Below, in pieces: positions 8,347 to 16,811 of a stretch of 64,000 nt of DNA. Numbering within the stretch: the stretch's first letter is position 1; the number at the start of each line of letters is the position of its first letter. Position numbers and translations under genes: made by a program. The notes under the pieces were generated by a model. The model was not told the DNA's origin. It saw nothing but the letters and a program-made list of their open reading frames with translations, and searched no databases. The DNA lies in NCBI RefSeq assembly GCF_900184255.1, contig NZ_LT854640.1:1983103-2047102 (forward strand), read 5' to 3'. The stretch is from Haloimpatiens massiliensis (GTDB lineage: Bacteria > Bacillota > Clostridia > Clostridiales > Clostridiaceae).

Positions 8347-10338
8347 CTATACTGAAATTTGACTTTCATGCTTTTTGAAGAAGTCCATACGAGGTTCCAA
8401 ATATTTTAGTTTATGGTTCAAGGCATCTTCTATAAATGTGTATATTGGAGCAAATATATAATCCCAATTCCAAAGCTTTTCATTTACCTTTAGATATTCT
8501 CTTACCAATTCACAGCTACTTGGTACAATTGGATGAAGTAAGGTAATAGCAGTTCTTACAGCATGGAATGCATCTATTAATATTTGCTTACGTAGATTAT
8601 CATCTCCATTACCATCTGCAATTTTCATGTTATTTGCCCAATACTTATTCATATTTCGAATATAGCTGTCTAAAACATAAATTACACTATGGAATTCGTG
8701 ATTGTACATGTGTCTTTCATAGGTAATAATAGTTTCATTAGACTCTTCTATAATTTTGCTACTAACTTCTCCTACTGGTATGGTGCTATCATAATGTTTT
8801 TGTGCAGTGTAAAAACAAGAACGAACAAGTCTATTAAATACATTAGTCAATAAATTACCATCTTTTAAAACTGTATCTGGACCTTCTTTATCTTCTTCTG
8901 CCATAAATGCTTGCGGTGCAAAACTAACACTTTTCTTTGATAGTCCAAGGCTTAAAAAATGCATACGTAACTGTTCTGCTGTATAGTGCTCCAACAAATC
9001 TCTTGCCATAGGTGGCTTAATGGCACTACTACTGCTTGCCTTTTTATTCATAAATAATAGATGATTATTTGCAATTAAATGAGGAAGATAAATATGATGC
9101 CAATCTACTTTATCTTTACTATTAACACCTAACAATGCCATAAACATTGCCATCTCTGCAATTGCGTAAAAATAAATATTATCCTCACCTATAAATTGAT
9201 ACACCTTTGCCTCCTCAGAATGCCACCAGGTTTTCCATTCCTCAGAATCTCTGCCTATAGCTTCAAGATAAGTTTTAGTAAAAGAAATAGGTGCCCAAAG
9301 GGACTCTGGCCAAACCCAAAAAGTTAAATCCTTAAGATTATCTTTTTCAGGCACCTCAATACCCCATTCAACATTTCCTGATACCCTAAAAGGCACTAGT
9401 GTTTTACCTGTTCTAAAACGAATTCCCATTTTATCAAATACTTTTCTTGCCAAATCTCTATCATTAAGATTATCAAATACAAAAGTAATAGAGGGTTTCT
9501 TTGGCTCATCAATTATTGTGTGCTTGGGTAATTTCTCTTCTAAATCTGAAATACCTTCTAACTGCTTACGTTTAACATAAATAATTGGCTTCTTTAAAAA
9601 TTCTTCAACAGTATTTAGTAAATACTTACGCCAATTAGAATGTGTTCTTAAATAATCTACTCTATCACTTAAAATGTCATTATACTCATCTAATTTAAAA
9701 TACCAGTTGGTCACATCCCTTAATTCTGGTGTTTTACCTGATAAAATACTCTTTGGTTCTATGAGTTCACTTGGCATATATTGATGTCCTAAGGAACACT
9801 CATCAGCATAGCCATTATCTGAAGTACATCCTTCTATAGGGCATTTGCCAACTACTTGTCGTCCGTTTAAGAATACTTTAAAATCAGGATCATAAAATTG
9901 AGGGGAAGATAGCTTAACTAAATACCCACCTTCATATAGCTTGTTGAATACTTCTTCAGATATTTCCTTGTGTATTTCTCCAGCTCTATCAAGTGCAGAA
10001 GCCCCATATAGATTTAAGCTCATTTCATATTTATCTAGTACTTCTTTTTGTTTATTATGATTTTCACGAACATAATCTTCTATGGTATCCTTATAATTAT
10101 TTTCATCTACAACTTTTCTATAGCTTGCTGAAATTGGTGAGCCATAGCAATCTGTTCCTGATACAAATATAACATTTTCTTCACCAATTCTATCTCGTAA
10201 AAACCTTGCGAAAACGTCTGCGTGTACAAAGACACCTCCTACATGGCCAAAATGTAATTCTTTATTACCATAGGGCATACCAGCAGTTACTACAGCTTTT
10301 TTAGGAAATATAGGTCTTTTTATTTCTCTTTTTTCCAT
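8347..10338 (-). CDS. Methionyl-tRNA synthetase-like class I enzyme (divergent paralogue)
   Basis: A 663-residue class I synthetase most like MetRS, distinct from the canonical metG in this window. A GTG at 10347 overlaps the AAGGAG site, so the ATG at 10338 (MEKREIK) is preferred. The nucleotide-binding HIGH motif is HFGH (AGMPYGNKELHFGHVGG). The KMSKS loop position is NKKASSSS. A Cys-rich knuckle (CPIEGC, DECSLGHQY) remains, about 60 extra residues are inserted before the WGIEVP motif, and the anticodon-binding helical domain is present but the C-terminal tRNA-binding OB domain is absent. Compared with the other copy, YVWIDALSNY becomes WVWPESLWAP and IIRFHTIYW becomes NIYFYAIAE, changing residues that line the methionine pocket in characterised MetRS. 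A T-box leader controls it. Substrate is therefore uncertain. Confidence 0.8.
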   Translation of the reverse strand: MEKREIKRPIFPKKAVVTAGMPYGNKELHFGHVGGVFVHADVFARFLRDRIGEENVIFVSGTDCYGSPISASYRKVVDENNYKDTIEDYVRENHNKQKEVLDKYEMSLNLYGASALDRAGEIHKEISEEVFNKLYEGGYLVKLSSPQFYDPDFKVFLNGRQVVGKCPIEGCTSDNGYADECSLGHQYMPSELIEPKSILSGKTPELRDVTNWYFKLDEYNDILSDRVDYLRTHSNWRKYLLNTVEEFLKKPIIYVKRKQLEGISDLEEKLPKHTIIDEPKKPSITFVFDNLNDRDLARKVFDKMGIRFRTGKTLVPFRVSGNVEWGIEVPEKDNLKDLTFWVWPESLWAPISFTKTYLEAIGRDSEEWKTWWHSEEAKVYQFIGEDNIYFYAIAEMAMFMALLGVNSKDKVDWHHIYLPHLIANNHLLFMNKKASSSSAIKPPMARDLLEHYTAEQLRMHFLSLGLSKKSVSFAPQAFMAEEDKEGPDTVLKDGNLLTNVFNRLVRSCFYTAQKHYDSTIPVGEVSSKIIEESNETIITYERHMYNHEFHSVIYVLDSYIRNMNKYWANNMKIADGNGDDNLRKQILIDAFHAVRTAITLLHPIVPSSCELVREYLKVNEKLWNWDYIFAPIYTFIEDALNHKLKYLEPRMDFFKKHESQISV

Positions 10339-10384
10339 AACAAACACTCCTTAAAATATAATTGCTGTTTTTTCAGTAAAAAAC

Positions 10385-10665
10385 CGTAAAAAAAACACCT
10401 CCTACAATAAATTTGTAGGGGCGAATTATACCGCGTTGCCACCCTATTTCATTAATATGTCGCCATACTAACCTTATCAAGTACAAAATATACTCTAGTT
10501 CTGTAACGTGAACAAACGTCATAGCATCACTTATTTTAAAAATAAGATCCGTATGCAGCTCCGAGACTTGTTTCGTTAAATTTTCCACTGTTCCATCTCA
10601 GCACCTGAAACTCTCTGTAAGTTTACAAAATAACTACTTCTCTCTTCATTGCCTTCATTTTTTTA
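10385..10665 (-). promoter_or_regulatory. T-box leader of the MetRS-like gene; specifier reads CAA
   Basis: On the minus strand the leader shows the AGTA and AGAGAG blocks of stem I, a specifier region, the T-box core AGGGTGGCAACGCGG (10430-10445) and a terminator (CCCCTACAA...TTGTAGGAGG plus T8, about 10387-10423). Aligned with the metG leader of the same window (GAAC-ATG-GCCCCTGAACAG), this one reads GAAA-CAA-GTCTCGGAGCTG with identical spacing on both sides, placing CAA at 10568-10570. The T-box bulge is TGGC here and TGGT in the metG leader, predicting a tRNA with G73 rather than A73. Both features fit tRNA-Gln and not tRNA-Met. Confidence 0.88.
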
Positions 10666-10729
10666 AAATTATAATAAATAAATATTTTTATGTCAAGTTT
10701 TAAGAAAATTGTGAAGCAATACATTGAAG

Positions 10730-10960
10730 AAAAATCTGATTTTAATTCCGTAATAAATGTATAATTTGGGACTGTTCACAATACGCCAAGAACTTCTAAA
10801 TGTCCCACAGTTAAAGCCCCTAAAGCTTTCAAACTCACTCGTTCCTCGTTCAAACATGAAAGCTTCTTAACGGGTCTTTAACTGTGAGACATAAGAAGTT
10901 CTAGGGCTAGTTCAATAGTCCTAAATTCCACATTTATTACTACATTAAAATCAGATTTTT
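10730..10960. repeat. Family B1 palindromic element
   Basis: 231-bp near-palindrome. Outer arms AAAAATCTGATTTTAAT / ATTAAAATCAGATTTTT, inner arms around GTCCCACAGTTAAAG / CTTTAACTGTGAGAC, centre with CTCACTCGTTCCTCGTTC. It lies between the T-box leader and the DUF445 gene region. Confidence 0.85.
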
Positions 10961-10981
10961 AGTTTAATATGTATGTGATTT

Positions 10982-11215
10982 GGGAGGAGAAGCCTACTAA
11001 AGGAGGATTTTCCTCCGCTATGCTATGGAAAATCTTTGATTTATAAAAAAGAGAGCGCTCATATTATTTTTTAGGCGTAACCTTTCGAAAAGTTATATGA
11101 TACTTATGAAAATAAGATAATAGCTAAAATTTAATTCATTTTACCGTGAGGCATAGGGTTGTATAAATTTTAGTTTTAGTATTTTCGCTGGCTATCGCCA
11201 ATAAAAGATTTAAGT
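10982..11215. repeat. Repeat block C
   Basis: Follows the B1 palindrome directly and shares GAGAAGCCTACTAAAGGAGG, TTAGGCGTAACCTTTCG and GGCTATCGCCAATAAAAG with other C blocks, most closely with 57105-57321. Confidence 0.7.
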
Positions 11216-11221
11216 TAAGCC

Positions 11222-11268
11222 AAAAAAGATAACATAATTTCACGTTGTGAAATTATGTTATCTTTTTT
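11222..11268. terminator. Strong bidirectional terminator hairpin
   Basis: A perfect 22-bp stem (AAAAAAGATAACATAATTTC and its complement) with a three-base loop and A/T tracts on both sides. It lies about 90 bases past the end of the DUF445 gene and would end its minus-strand transcript. Confidence 0.85.
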
Positions 11269-11360
11269 AAATTGTAAAATTTTTCGTAATGCAATGAAGA
11301 AAAATTATCCTTTACTAGCCCTCTAGCACACTGGCCATAAATTGCGTAGCAATTTATGGC

Positions 11361-12878
11361 TTACAGTGATGCAATTAGGGATGAAACTAATCCCATAATT
11401 CCTCCTAAAACTCCTCCTAGCCAAGTAATGGCACTAAGTTCCTTGCTAGCTATTTCTAAAATTATTTTTTCTGCAAAAACCACATCAAAGGAATTTATCC
11501 TTTCCTCAGTAATGCCAGCTATATCTAACGCTTCTATTACTGACTCTGCCTCATTTTCAATAAATCTATTATAAAGATTTTTTGTCATACCATAGGAATA
11601 TTGTGTAATAGTATCTTCATGTCTCTTAAATATATTTTTAAGCGGCTTATGAAAAATAGACTTTATAAAATTTTCAATAATATTCAGAAGTTTTCCACAA
11701 AAAACTTCTCCAGATAGAATTTCATCTATTTTTTTGTGGATAAATCTGTTTAAATCTTCACTATATTCTTTATTTAATTTAATAATTATATCTCTTAAAT
11801 TATTGTTATTTTTAATTTTATCTTTAAATATATTCTCTAAAGACTTTATATTTTCTTCTTTTGTAAATTTATCACTAATTAGATTTCCTATAACTCTTGC
11901 AGTTTCCTCTTTTCCTTCTTCAGAAGAATTTACAAGTACATCATTTAAATCCTTTTCTAAAATTTTATCTACTACTTCCCCTAATAACACTATAATTTCT
12001 TGTTTATTTTCTTCCTTAGCTATAAAATCATTTAAAATATTCATAGCCTTTTCATGTAGCGATTCCTTATTTAAAAACATAGCTATCATAGGATTTAAAT
12101 TTTTACTTATAGCCTCTTCAATTATATCCTTTATTTTTGCTTGAGCTTTTTCACTATTTAACATTTCTTCTATTGAAGCACAAATATTATCTTTTTTATT
12201 ATACATGTATACTTTTAAATTGTTTACTGCACTCTGGGGAATAACATCTTTTATCTTTTTAGAACTCTCTTCTAATTTTTTTAATTCTTTCATCAGTATA
12301 TTATTTAATTTTTCTTCCATTTTCCCACTGTTTTTGTATTGTAAAGCTGCAGATAGTAATTTTTCATTTATTTTATTATAAATACCACTTTCAGTTAAAA
12401 CTTCTGTACTCTTATTTAAATTTTCCTCTATGTACTCTTCTATATATTTAACCATAGCATTTTTTGATTTTTCATTTCTTATACTATTTAATATGTATTG
12501 GTTTAAATTTACACTTAGATAACTGCATATTTCATCTGATTTTCCATCTGAAAATTCTTCAACCAATTCACCTAATGTATTTTCTGAGTCTTTTAAACTT
12601 TCAACTTTATTGAAAACCCATGCTTCTAATTTCTTATTTATCTTTTCACTACATAGGGATTTAACCATAGTTTCCTTTGTAAGCAAGTGATTTCCTATAG
12701 CTTCCCCTACACTTTTAGCTATTCTGCTTTTTTCCTTAGGTATTAATCCGGGAGTAAAAGGTACTTTAAATCCTAAAAATTTCTTTTCTTCATAAGGCCT
12801 AAAAAGCATTTTTATTGCTAACCAATTAGTAATATATCCTATTATAGCTCCTGTTAACGTCGTTATTAAAACTTTCAT
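11361..12878 (-). CDS. DUF445 family membrane-associated protein
   Basis: A 505-residue protein of the DUF445 (YheB-like) family. The N-terminus is one hydrophobic segment followed by the family signature (ITTLTGAIIGYITNWLAIKMLFRPYEEKK, cited here by its parts GYITNWLAIKM and LFRPYEEK, and FTPGLIPKEKSRIAKSVGEA). The long middle (about 90-460) is helical, Lys/Glu/Asn-rich and probably coiled coil; a C-terminal hydrophobic segment with LGGVLGGIMGLVSSLI ends the protein. Both ends are thus probably in the membrane with a large helical domain between. The molecular function is not known. It stands alone, followed by a strong terminator. Confidence 0.88.
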   Translation of the reverse strand: MKVLITTLTGAIIGYITNWLAIKMLFRPYEEKKFLGFKVPFTPGLIPKEKSRIAKSVGEAIGNHLLTKETMVKSLCSEKINKKLEAWVFNKVESLKDSENTLGELVEEFSDGKSDEICSYLSVNLNQYILNSIRNEKSKNAMVKYIEEYIEENLNKSTEVLTESGIYNKINEKLLSAALQYKNSGKMEEKLNNILMKELKKLEESSKKIKDVIPQSAVNNLKVYMYNKKDNICASIEEMLNSEKAQAKIKDIIEEAISKNLNPMIAMFLNKESLHEKAMNILNDFIAKEENKQEIIVLLGEVVDKILEKDLNDVLVNSSEEGKEETARVIGNLISDKFTKEENIKSLENIFKDKIKNNNNLRDIIIKLNKEYSEDLNRFIHKKIDEILSGEVFCGKLLNIIENFIKSIFHKPLKNIFKRHEDTITQYSYGMTKNLYNRFIENEAESVIEALDIAGITEERINSFDVVFAEKIILEIASKELSAITWLGGVLGGIMGLVSSLIASL

Positions 12879-13159
12879 AATTTTAATTTCTCCCCTTTAC
12901 TTCTGTATATTTCTCATGTTTTTTATTATATATGTTTTTAAGTTTTCACTACAACAAATAATTTTAGTACATTTAATGATTTTAGTAAATGCCTAATTAA
13001 TAATACTTTAATCCCTAAACAACTATATAATAAAAATTTAAAATTTTATATTCAAGTAGTAACAAAAATTATCAATTGCAGATAATACTACAAATTAAAC
13101 ATAAAGAAAACTTTCTAGTTTTTTTATACAGTATTATGGATAAATTAAGATAAAATAAA

Positions 13160-13192
13160 TTAAGGATAAGTTTATATTTAACTTATCCTTAA
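13160..13192. terminator. Hairpin, possible terminator
   Basis: TTAAGGATAAGTT and AACTTATCCTTAA form a 13-bp stem. It may have been the terminator of the yedE operon before the 157-bp element was inserted between it and the last gene; no good T-tract follows. Confidence 0.45.
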
Positions 13193-13254
13193 TCTAATAT
13201 TTATTTTTATAAAGTGAAAAGCAAAATTTAATTTTTTATTTCAATTAAATATTA

Positions 13255-13411
13255 GGTACATGAAAATAAATAACAAGTCAAAGATGCTGGTATATTTTGT
13301 GTCAGACAAGGAAACAGGTTCCACCGCTAGTAGAACTATCGTTGGGTTCTGCTGACGCAGTATGACGCAAAATAGACTAGCATACTGACTTGTTATTTAT
13401 TTGAATGTGCC
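13255..13411. mobile_element. Family A MITE-like element, copy 1 (157 bp)
   Basis: Imperfect palindrome from GGTACATGAAAATAAATAAC to GTTATTTATTTGAATGTGCC with an inner hairpin. TTA at 13252-13254 and 13412-13414 is a probable target duplication. Confidence 0.85.
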
Positions 13412-13422
13412 TTATATTGAAG

Positions 13423-13659
13423 TTATTCACAGGAATATATTTCTTTATGAGTGTTATCTTTCATTAAAAATATCTTTTCAATTTCTTCACTTATTATAGA
13501 ACTTATATCCCCTTCATAACTGAATTTTACACCTATCCCACAATTAGAACTTAATTTCCTTGGCACAGGCATCATCTCACTTGGTATTTCATTTTTAACT
13601 AAAAATCTATTGTATTTTACTGCTCCTGAATGAGTAAAAAATACCGCAATATATTCCAT
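13423..13659 (-). CDS. DUF3343 protein of the selenium/sulfur cluster
   Basis: A 78-residue protein starting MEYIAVFFTHSGAVKYNRF and containing PRKLSSNCGIGVKF, the central Cys/Gly motif of the DUF3343 family. DUF3343 proteins are small, putative sulfur- or selenium-binding proteins found beside YedE/TusA-type genes. The gene follows the tusA-like gene by three bases, and the context (yedE, tusA-like, class V aminotransferase) supports a role in handling reactive sulfur or selenium. The single visible Cys in NCGIG may be the functional residue; this is inference. Confidence 0.85.
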   Translation of the reverse strand: MEYIAVFFTHSGAVKYNRFLVKNEIPSEMMPVPRKLSSNCGIGVKFSYEGDISSIISEEIEKIFLMKDNTHKEIYSCE

Positions 13660-13662
13660 AAA

Positions 13663-13866
13663 TTATTTCCTCGCTGTAATTACAAAATCCTCTTCTTTTT
13701 CTTTTACGTCAACGTTATATCCAGCATTTTTTAAGAATCTTTGAACATTTCCCTTGGCTGTATTATTATCCACAATTATTTCTATTCCTTTAGGACTTTG
13801 TTCTATTCCTTTTTTAGCCATTAAAACTGGTTGTGGACATGACATTCCTCTAGCATCAATCTGCAT
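13663..13866 (-). CDS. TusA/SirA-like sulfur carrier protein
   Basis: A 67-residue protein with the family motif DARGMSCPQPVLMAKKGIE, in which the Cys-Pro pair (CPxP) supplies the active-site cysteine that carries persulfide in TusA proteins. The length is that of a stand-alone TusA domain, unlike the longer YedF proteins that have an extra DsrE-like half. Its start overlaps the end of the yedE-like transporter gene by 11 bases, so the two are coupled in translation, and it probably receives sulfur or selenium brought in by that transporter. Confidence 0.93.
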   Translation of the reverse strand: MQIDARGMSCPQPVLMAKKGIEQSPKGIEIIVDNNTAKGNVQRFLKNAGYNVDVKEKEEDFVITARK

Positions 13867-14944
13867 TTACACTCACATCTCCTTTTGCCTTAAAATTCAT
13901 GGATTTTTCCATATTGAAATAAGACACTGTAAGAACTACTATAAATCCTATAATTACTGCAACTTTACCATTTGGAGTAGGACCCTTTCCACTGGAAGCT
14001 AATGAGAAGTTATGGCAGAAAGCTGCTCCTACTAACATTCCCAATACTGCCATTACAGAATCTATATTTCCTTCAGCAGATAAAATTAATTGTCTTAAAG
14101 GACATCCTCCTAAAAGTACTGAGCCCCATCCGGCTAATACCATTCCTAAAAAATTCCATAAAGCATCATTATGTGCTATTGGCTGTTTTAAAAATCCAAT
14201 TTTAACTTGTCCAAACATTAAGTTTCCTATTAAAGTAAATACAAATATAGATAAGAATCCTGTTAATAAATAGCTATCCTTAAACATTATTAAATCTCTT
14301 ATACCGCCAACCATACAAAGTCTTGTTTTCTGAGCTACAATTCCTACTATTAATCCAGCTCCTAAAGCTAACCATATTGGTGCATGCTTTGAACCTGGAC
14401 CTTCTTTACTAAAAAATATAAAAGCTGGTGCTGCAAATAGTAAAGCTATTAATATAACATTTACCACTGGAAATAAGTATCCCTCAAAATTTGATAATTT
14501 ATAATTTCTTTTTAAAGTAAATCCTTTATTTAAGAAGAATATACCAACTGCTATACCAACTGCAAATCCTGCTATTCCCAATAAAGCATTTAAATCTCCT
14601 CCAGCAAGTCTTAATACCATTCTTAACGGACAGCCTAAGAACATTAAAGCTCCTACCATTACTACAAATCCTAAGATAAATCTTATAAATGGAGAAGATC
14701 CACCTCTAGCGCTGAATTCCTTGCTTCCAATAGCCATTAAAAAAGCTCCTAGTACGATACCTATAACTTCTGGCCTTATATACTGTACTACTGGCGCTCT
14801 GTGTAGTCCTACAGCCCCTGCTATGTCTCTTATGAAACAAGCTATACACACTCCCATGTTACCAGGATTTCCGAACTTTACTAATATTGCTGAAAGTATT
14901 CCCACTACTGCTCCAGCAAATATTATGCCTTTTTTACCTGACAT
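13856..14944 (-). CDS. yedE: YeeE/YedE-type membrane transporter (selenium/sulfur)
   Basis: A 362-residue polytopic protein with about nine or ten hydrophobic segments. It carries the conserved Cys-containing motifs of the YeeE/YedE (TsuA) family: CIACFIRD near residue 33, LGCPLRMVLRLAGGD, RLCMVGGIRDL and LLGGCPLRQLILSAEGN. In TsuA such cysteines pass thiosulfate; this clade, next to TusA-like and DUF3343 genes, is linked to selenium metabolism in anaerobes. First gene of a three-gene minus-strand operon, divergent from the class V aminotransferase. The substrate is inferred from relatives, not from residues seen here. Confidence 0.9.
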   Translation of the reverse strand: MSGKKGIIFAGAVVGILSAILVKFGNPGNMGVCIACFIRDIAGAVGLHRAPVVQYIRPEVIGIVLGAFLMAIGSKEFSARGGSSPFIRFILGFVVMVGALMFLGCPLRMVLRLAGGDLNALLGIAGFAVGIAVGIFFLNKGFTLKRNYKLSNFEGYLFPVVNVILIALLFAAPAFIFFSKEGPGSKHAPIWLALGAGLIVGIVAQKTRLCMVGGIRDLIMFKDSYLLTGFLSIFVFTLIGNLMFGQVKIGFLKQPIAHNDALWNFLGMVLAGWGSVLLGGCPLRQLILSAEGNIDSVMAVLGMLVGAAFCHNFSLASSGKGPTPNGKVAVIIGFIVVLTVSYFNMEKSMNFKAKGDVSVNAD

Positions 14945-15269
14945 GTTATCCCTCCTTCAATTTTTTAAAATATCATATTAATCACATAATTATTGCCATC
15001 TTGATTGTAACAATTATACAAACATAAGTTAAATAGTTTATATCTATAGTAATAAAGATATCTATTACTATTTCATATAGAATTATGTACTAGAATTAAT
15101 ATAAAATTATATTTGTATAATTATTAAAAACATTGCTTTATGTTACACTTAATATATACTTATTTTTTCTTTAGTGTTAACTGATAAATTTTATAATTAC
15201 ATAATCAGCATATTGTAATATCTTAAGTTCACATAAATAGCCATAAAATATTTATTAGGAGGGTTTTAA
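14945..15269. promoter_or_regulatory. Divergent promoter region, yedE operon / class V aminotransferase
   Basis: 325 bases of AT-rich sequence between two divergent units that probably share a pathway. A TAGGAGGG ribosome binding site precedes the plus-strand gene. No clear operator palindrome or riboswitch was recognised. Confidence 0.5.
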
Positions 15270-16424
15270 ATGGATAATTTATACTTAGATAATGCTGCCA
15301 CTTCATTTCCTAAGCCAAAGCAAGTAGCCGACAGCATATATAACTACACATTAAATATAGGATGCAATGTAAATAGAGGTGCTTATTCCTCTGCTTATGC
15401 TGCAGAAAATACTCTATTTGAAACAAGAGAGCTTCTATGTGAATTATTTAATTTTTCCATAGAAGAAAACGTTATATTTACTAAAAATGTAACTGAAAGT
15501 TTAAATGTATTAATAAAAGGATTTATTAAACCTGGTGATCACATAATAGTTTCTTCTATGGAACACAATGCTGTAATGCGACCTATCACTTCTCTTTCTA
15601 AATTAGGTGTTAGTTTTTCTAGGGTTCCCTGCAATAATGATGGATTTTTAAAATTAGATGAAATAGAGAATTTAATCAAACCTAATACTAAAGCTGTAAT
15701 AATGACTCATGCTTCTAACGTTTGCGGTACTATTCTTCCTTTAGAAATAGTAGGTAGCCTTTGCAAAAAACATAATTTATTTTTTATTATAGACTCTGCT
15801 CAAACTGCAGGATTCTTAGATTTAGATTTTAAAAAGCTGAATGCTGATGCCATAGCTTTTACTGGGCATAAGGGACTTATGGGTCCTCAAGGGATAGGTG
15901 GTTTTTTAATAAATGATAAGCTTAATTCCTTAACTAACCCACTTGTAGAAGGCGGCACTGGAAGCCTGTCAGAATCTGAATCTCAACCAAATTACATGCC
16001 AGACAAATTCGAAAGTGGTACCATGAACCTACCTGGAATTTTCGGTTTAAATGCAGCACTTAAATATATAAATAATGTAGGTTTAAACTCCATAAGGGAA
16101 AAAGAGCTAGCTCTCACAGAAAAATTTATAAATGAAATTAAAAATATAAAAGGAATAAACTTAGTAGGTAAGGAGAATATAGAAGGAAGAACTGCTGTAG
16201 TCTCTTTAGACTTTACTAATTTAGATAATGGAGAAGTTTCTCACCTTTTAAACAGTGATTTTCATATTATGACTAGATGCGGTCTTCACTGCGCTCCATC
16301 TGCACACAAAACTCTTGGCACTTTTCCAAGAGGTACTGTACGTTTCAGCTTTAATCATTTTAACACACTTAAAGAAATTAAATACGCTGTTGATTCTATT
16401 TATAATTTGATTAAACGACAATAG
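15270..16424 (+). CDS. Class V aminotransferase, cysteine desulfurase / selenocysteine lyase type
   Basis: A PLP enzyme of 384 residues of the SufS/CsdB-like group that removes sulfur or selenium from cysteine or selenocysteine. Seen: NLYLDNAATSFPKP at the N-terminus, MEHNAVMRP, the PLP-binding aspartate region IDSAQTAG, the Schiff-base lysine in FTGHKGLMGPQGIGG and the catalytic cysteine loop RCGLHCAPSAHKTLG. This family (EF2568-like) commonly sits with DUF3343 and YedE genes. The divergent yedE-tusA-DUF3343 operon could therefore supply the carrier proteins for its product. A ribosome binding site AGGAGGG lies just upstream and a terminator downstream. Confidence 0.92.
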   Translation: MDNLYLDNAATSFPKPKQVADSIYNYTLNIGCNVNRGAYSSAYAAENTLFETRELLCELFNFSIEENVIFTKNVTESLNVLIKGFIKPGDHIIVSSMEHNAVMRPITSLSKLGVSFSRVPCNNDGFLKLDEIENLIKPNTKAVIMTHASNVCGTILPLEIVGSLCKKHNLFFIIDSAQTAGFLDLDFKKLNADAIAFTGHKGLMGPQGIGGFLINDKLNSLTNPLVEGGTGSLSESESQPNYMPDKFESGTMNLPGIFGLNAALKYINNVGLNSIREKELALTEKFINEIKNIKGINLVGKENIEGRTAVVSLDFTNLDNGEVSHLLNSDFHIMTRCGLHCAPSAHKTLGTFPRGTVRFSFNHFNTLKEIKYAVDSIYNLIKRQ

Positions 16425-16531
16425 AAAAGTAGTAATCAATTATTAACTTAATCAACGGCAAAACATTTGTATGTTAGTAAGATGATATTTTTTATTTATT
16501 TCATTGAAAAAAATAAAAAACATTATAGAAA

Positions 16532-16575
16532 GAACCGCAATTTGCGTATATCACAAATTTACGGTTCTCATTTTT
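16532..16575 (+). terminator. Terminator after the class V aminotransferase
   Basis: GAACCG-CAATTTG pairs with CAAATTT-ACGGTTC (16532-16567), followed by TCATTTTTATTTT on the plus strand. Confidence 0.8.
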
Positions 16576-16599
16576 ATTTTATTTAAGTCTTTCAATAAT

Positions 16600-16811
16600 T
16601 CTACAAACGAAGTTAATTTCTCCAAATAACTAAAACACTGACACACTGGCCAACTAGCTCACTAACTTCTAGCACTCTAGCCCCCTAAAACCTTAACTCT
16701 CTCCTTGCCTCCCTCAAACATAAAGAATAAAATATCAATTAATGTAGATTTTCCATAGAAAATCCTCCTTAACTAGCACACTAGCCCTGTGACACACTAG
16801 CCCACTAATTC
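16600..16811. other. Non-coding stretch with degenerate CACTAGCCC-like repeats
   Basis: The motif CACTGGCC / CACTAGCCC / CTAGCACAC recurs at least six times between about 16637 and 16805. Similar words occur at 11316-11333. No gene or RNA was recognised. Confidence 0.4.

Noticed and set aside
10373..10588. 71-codon minus-strand frame upstream of the MetRS-like gene
   Set aside because: It runs through the T-box leader and its terminator; RNA structure explains the sequence.
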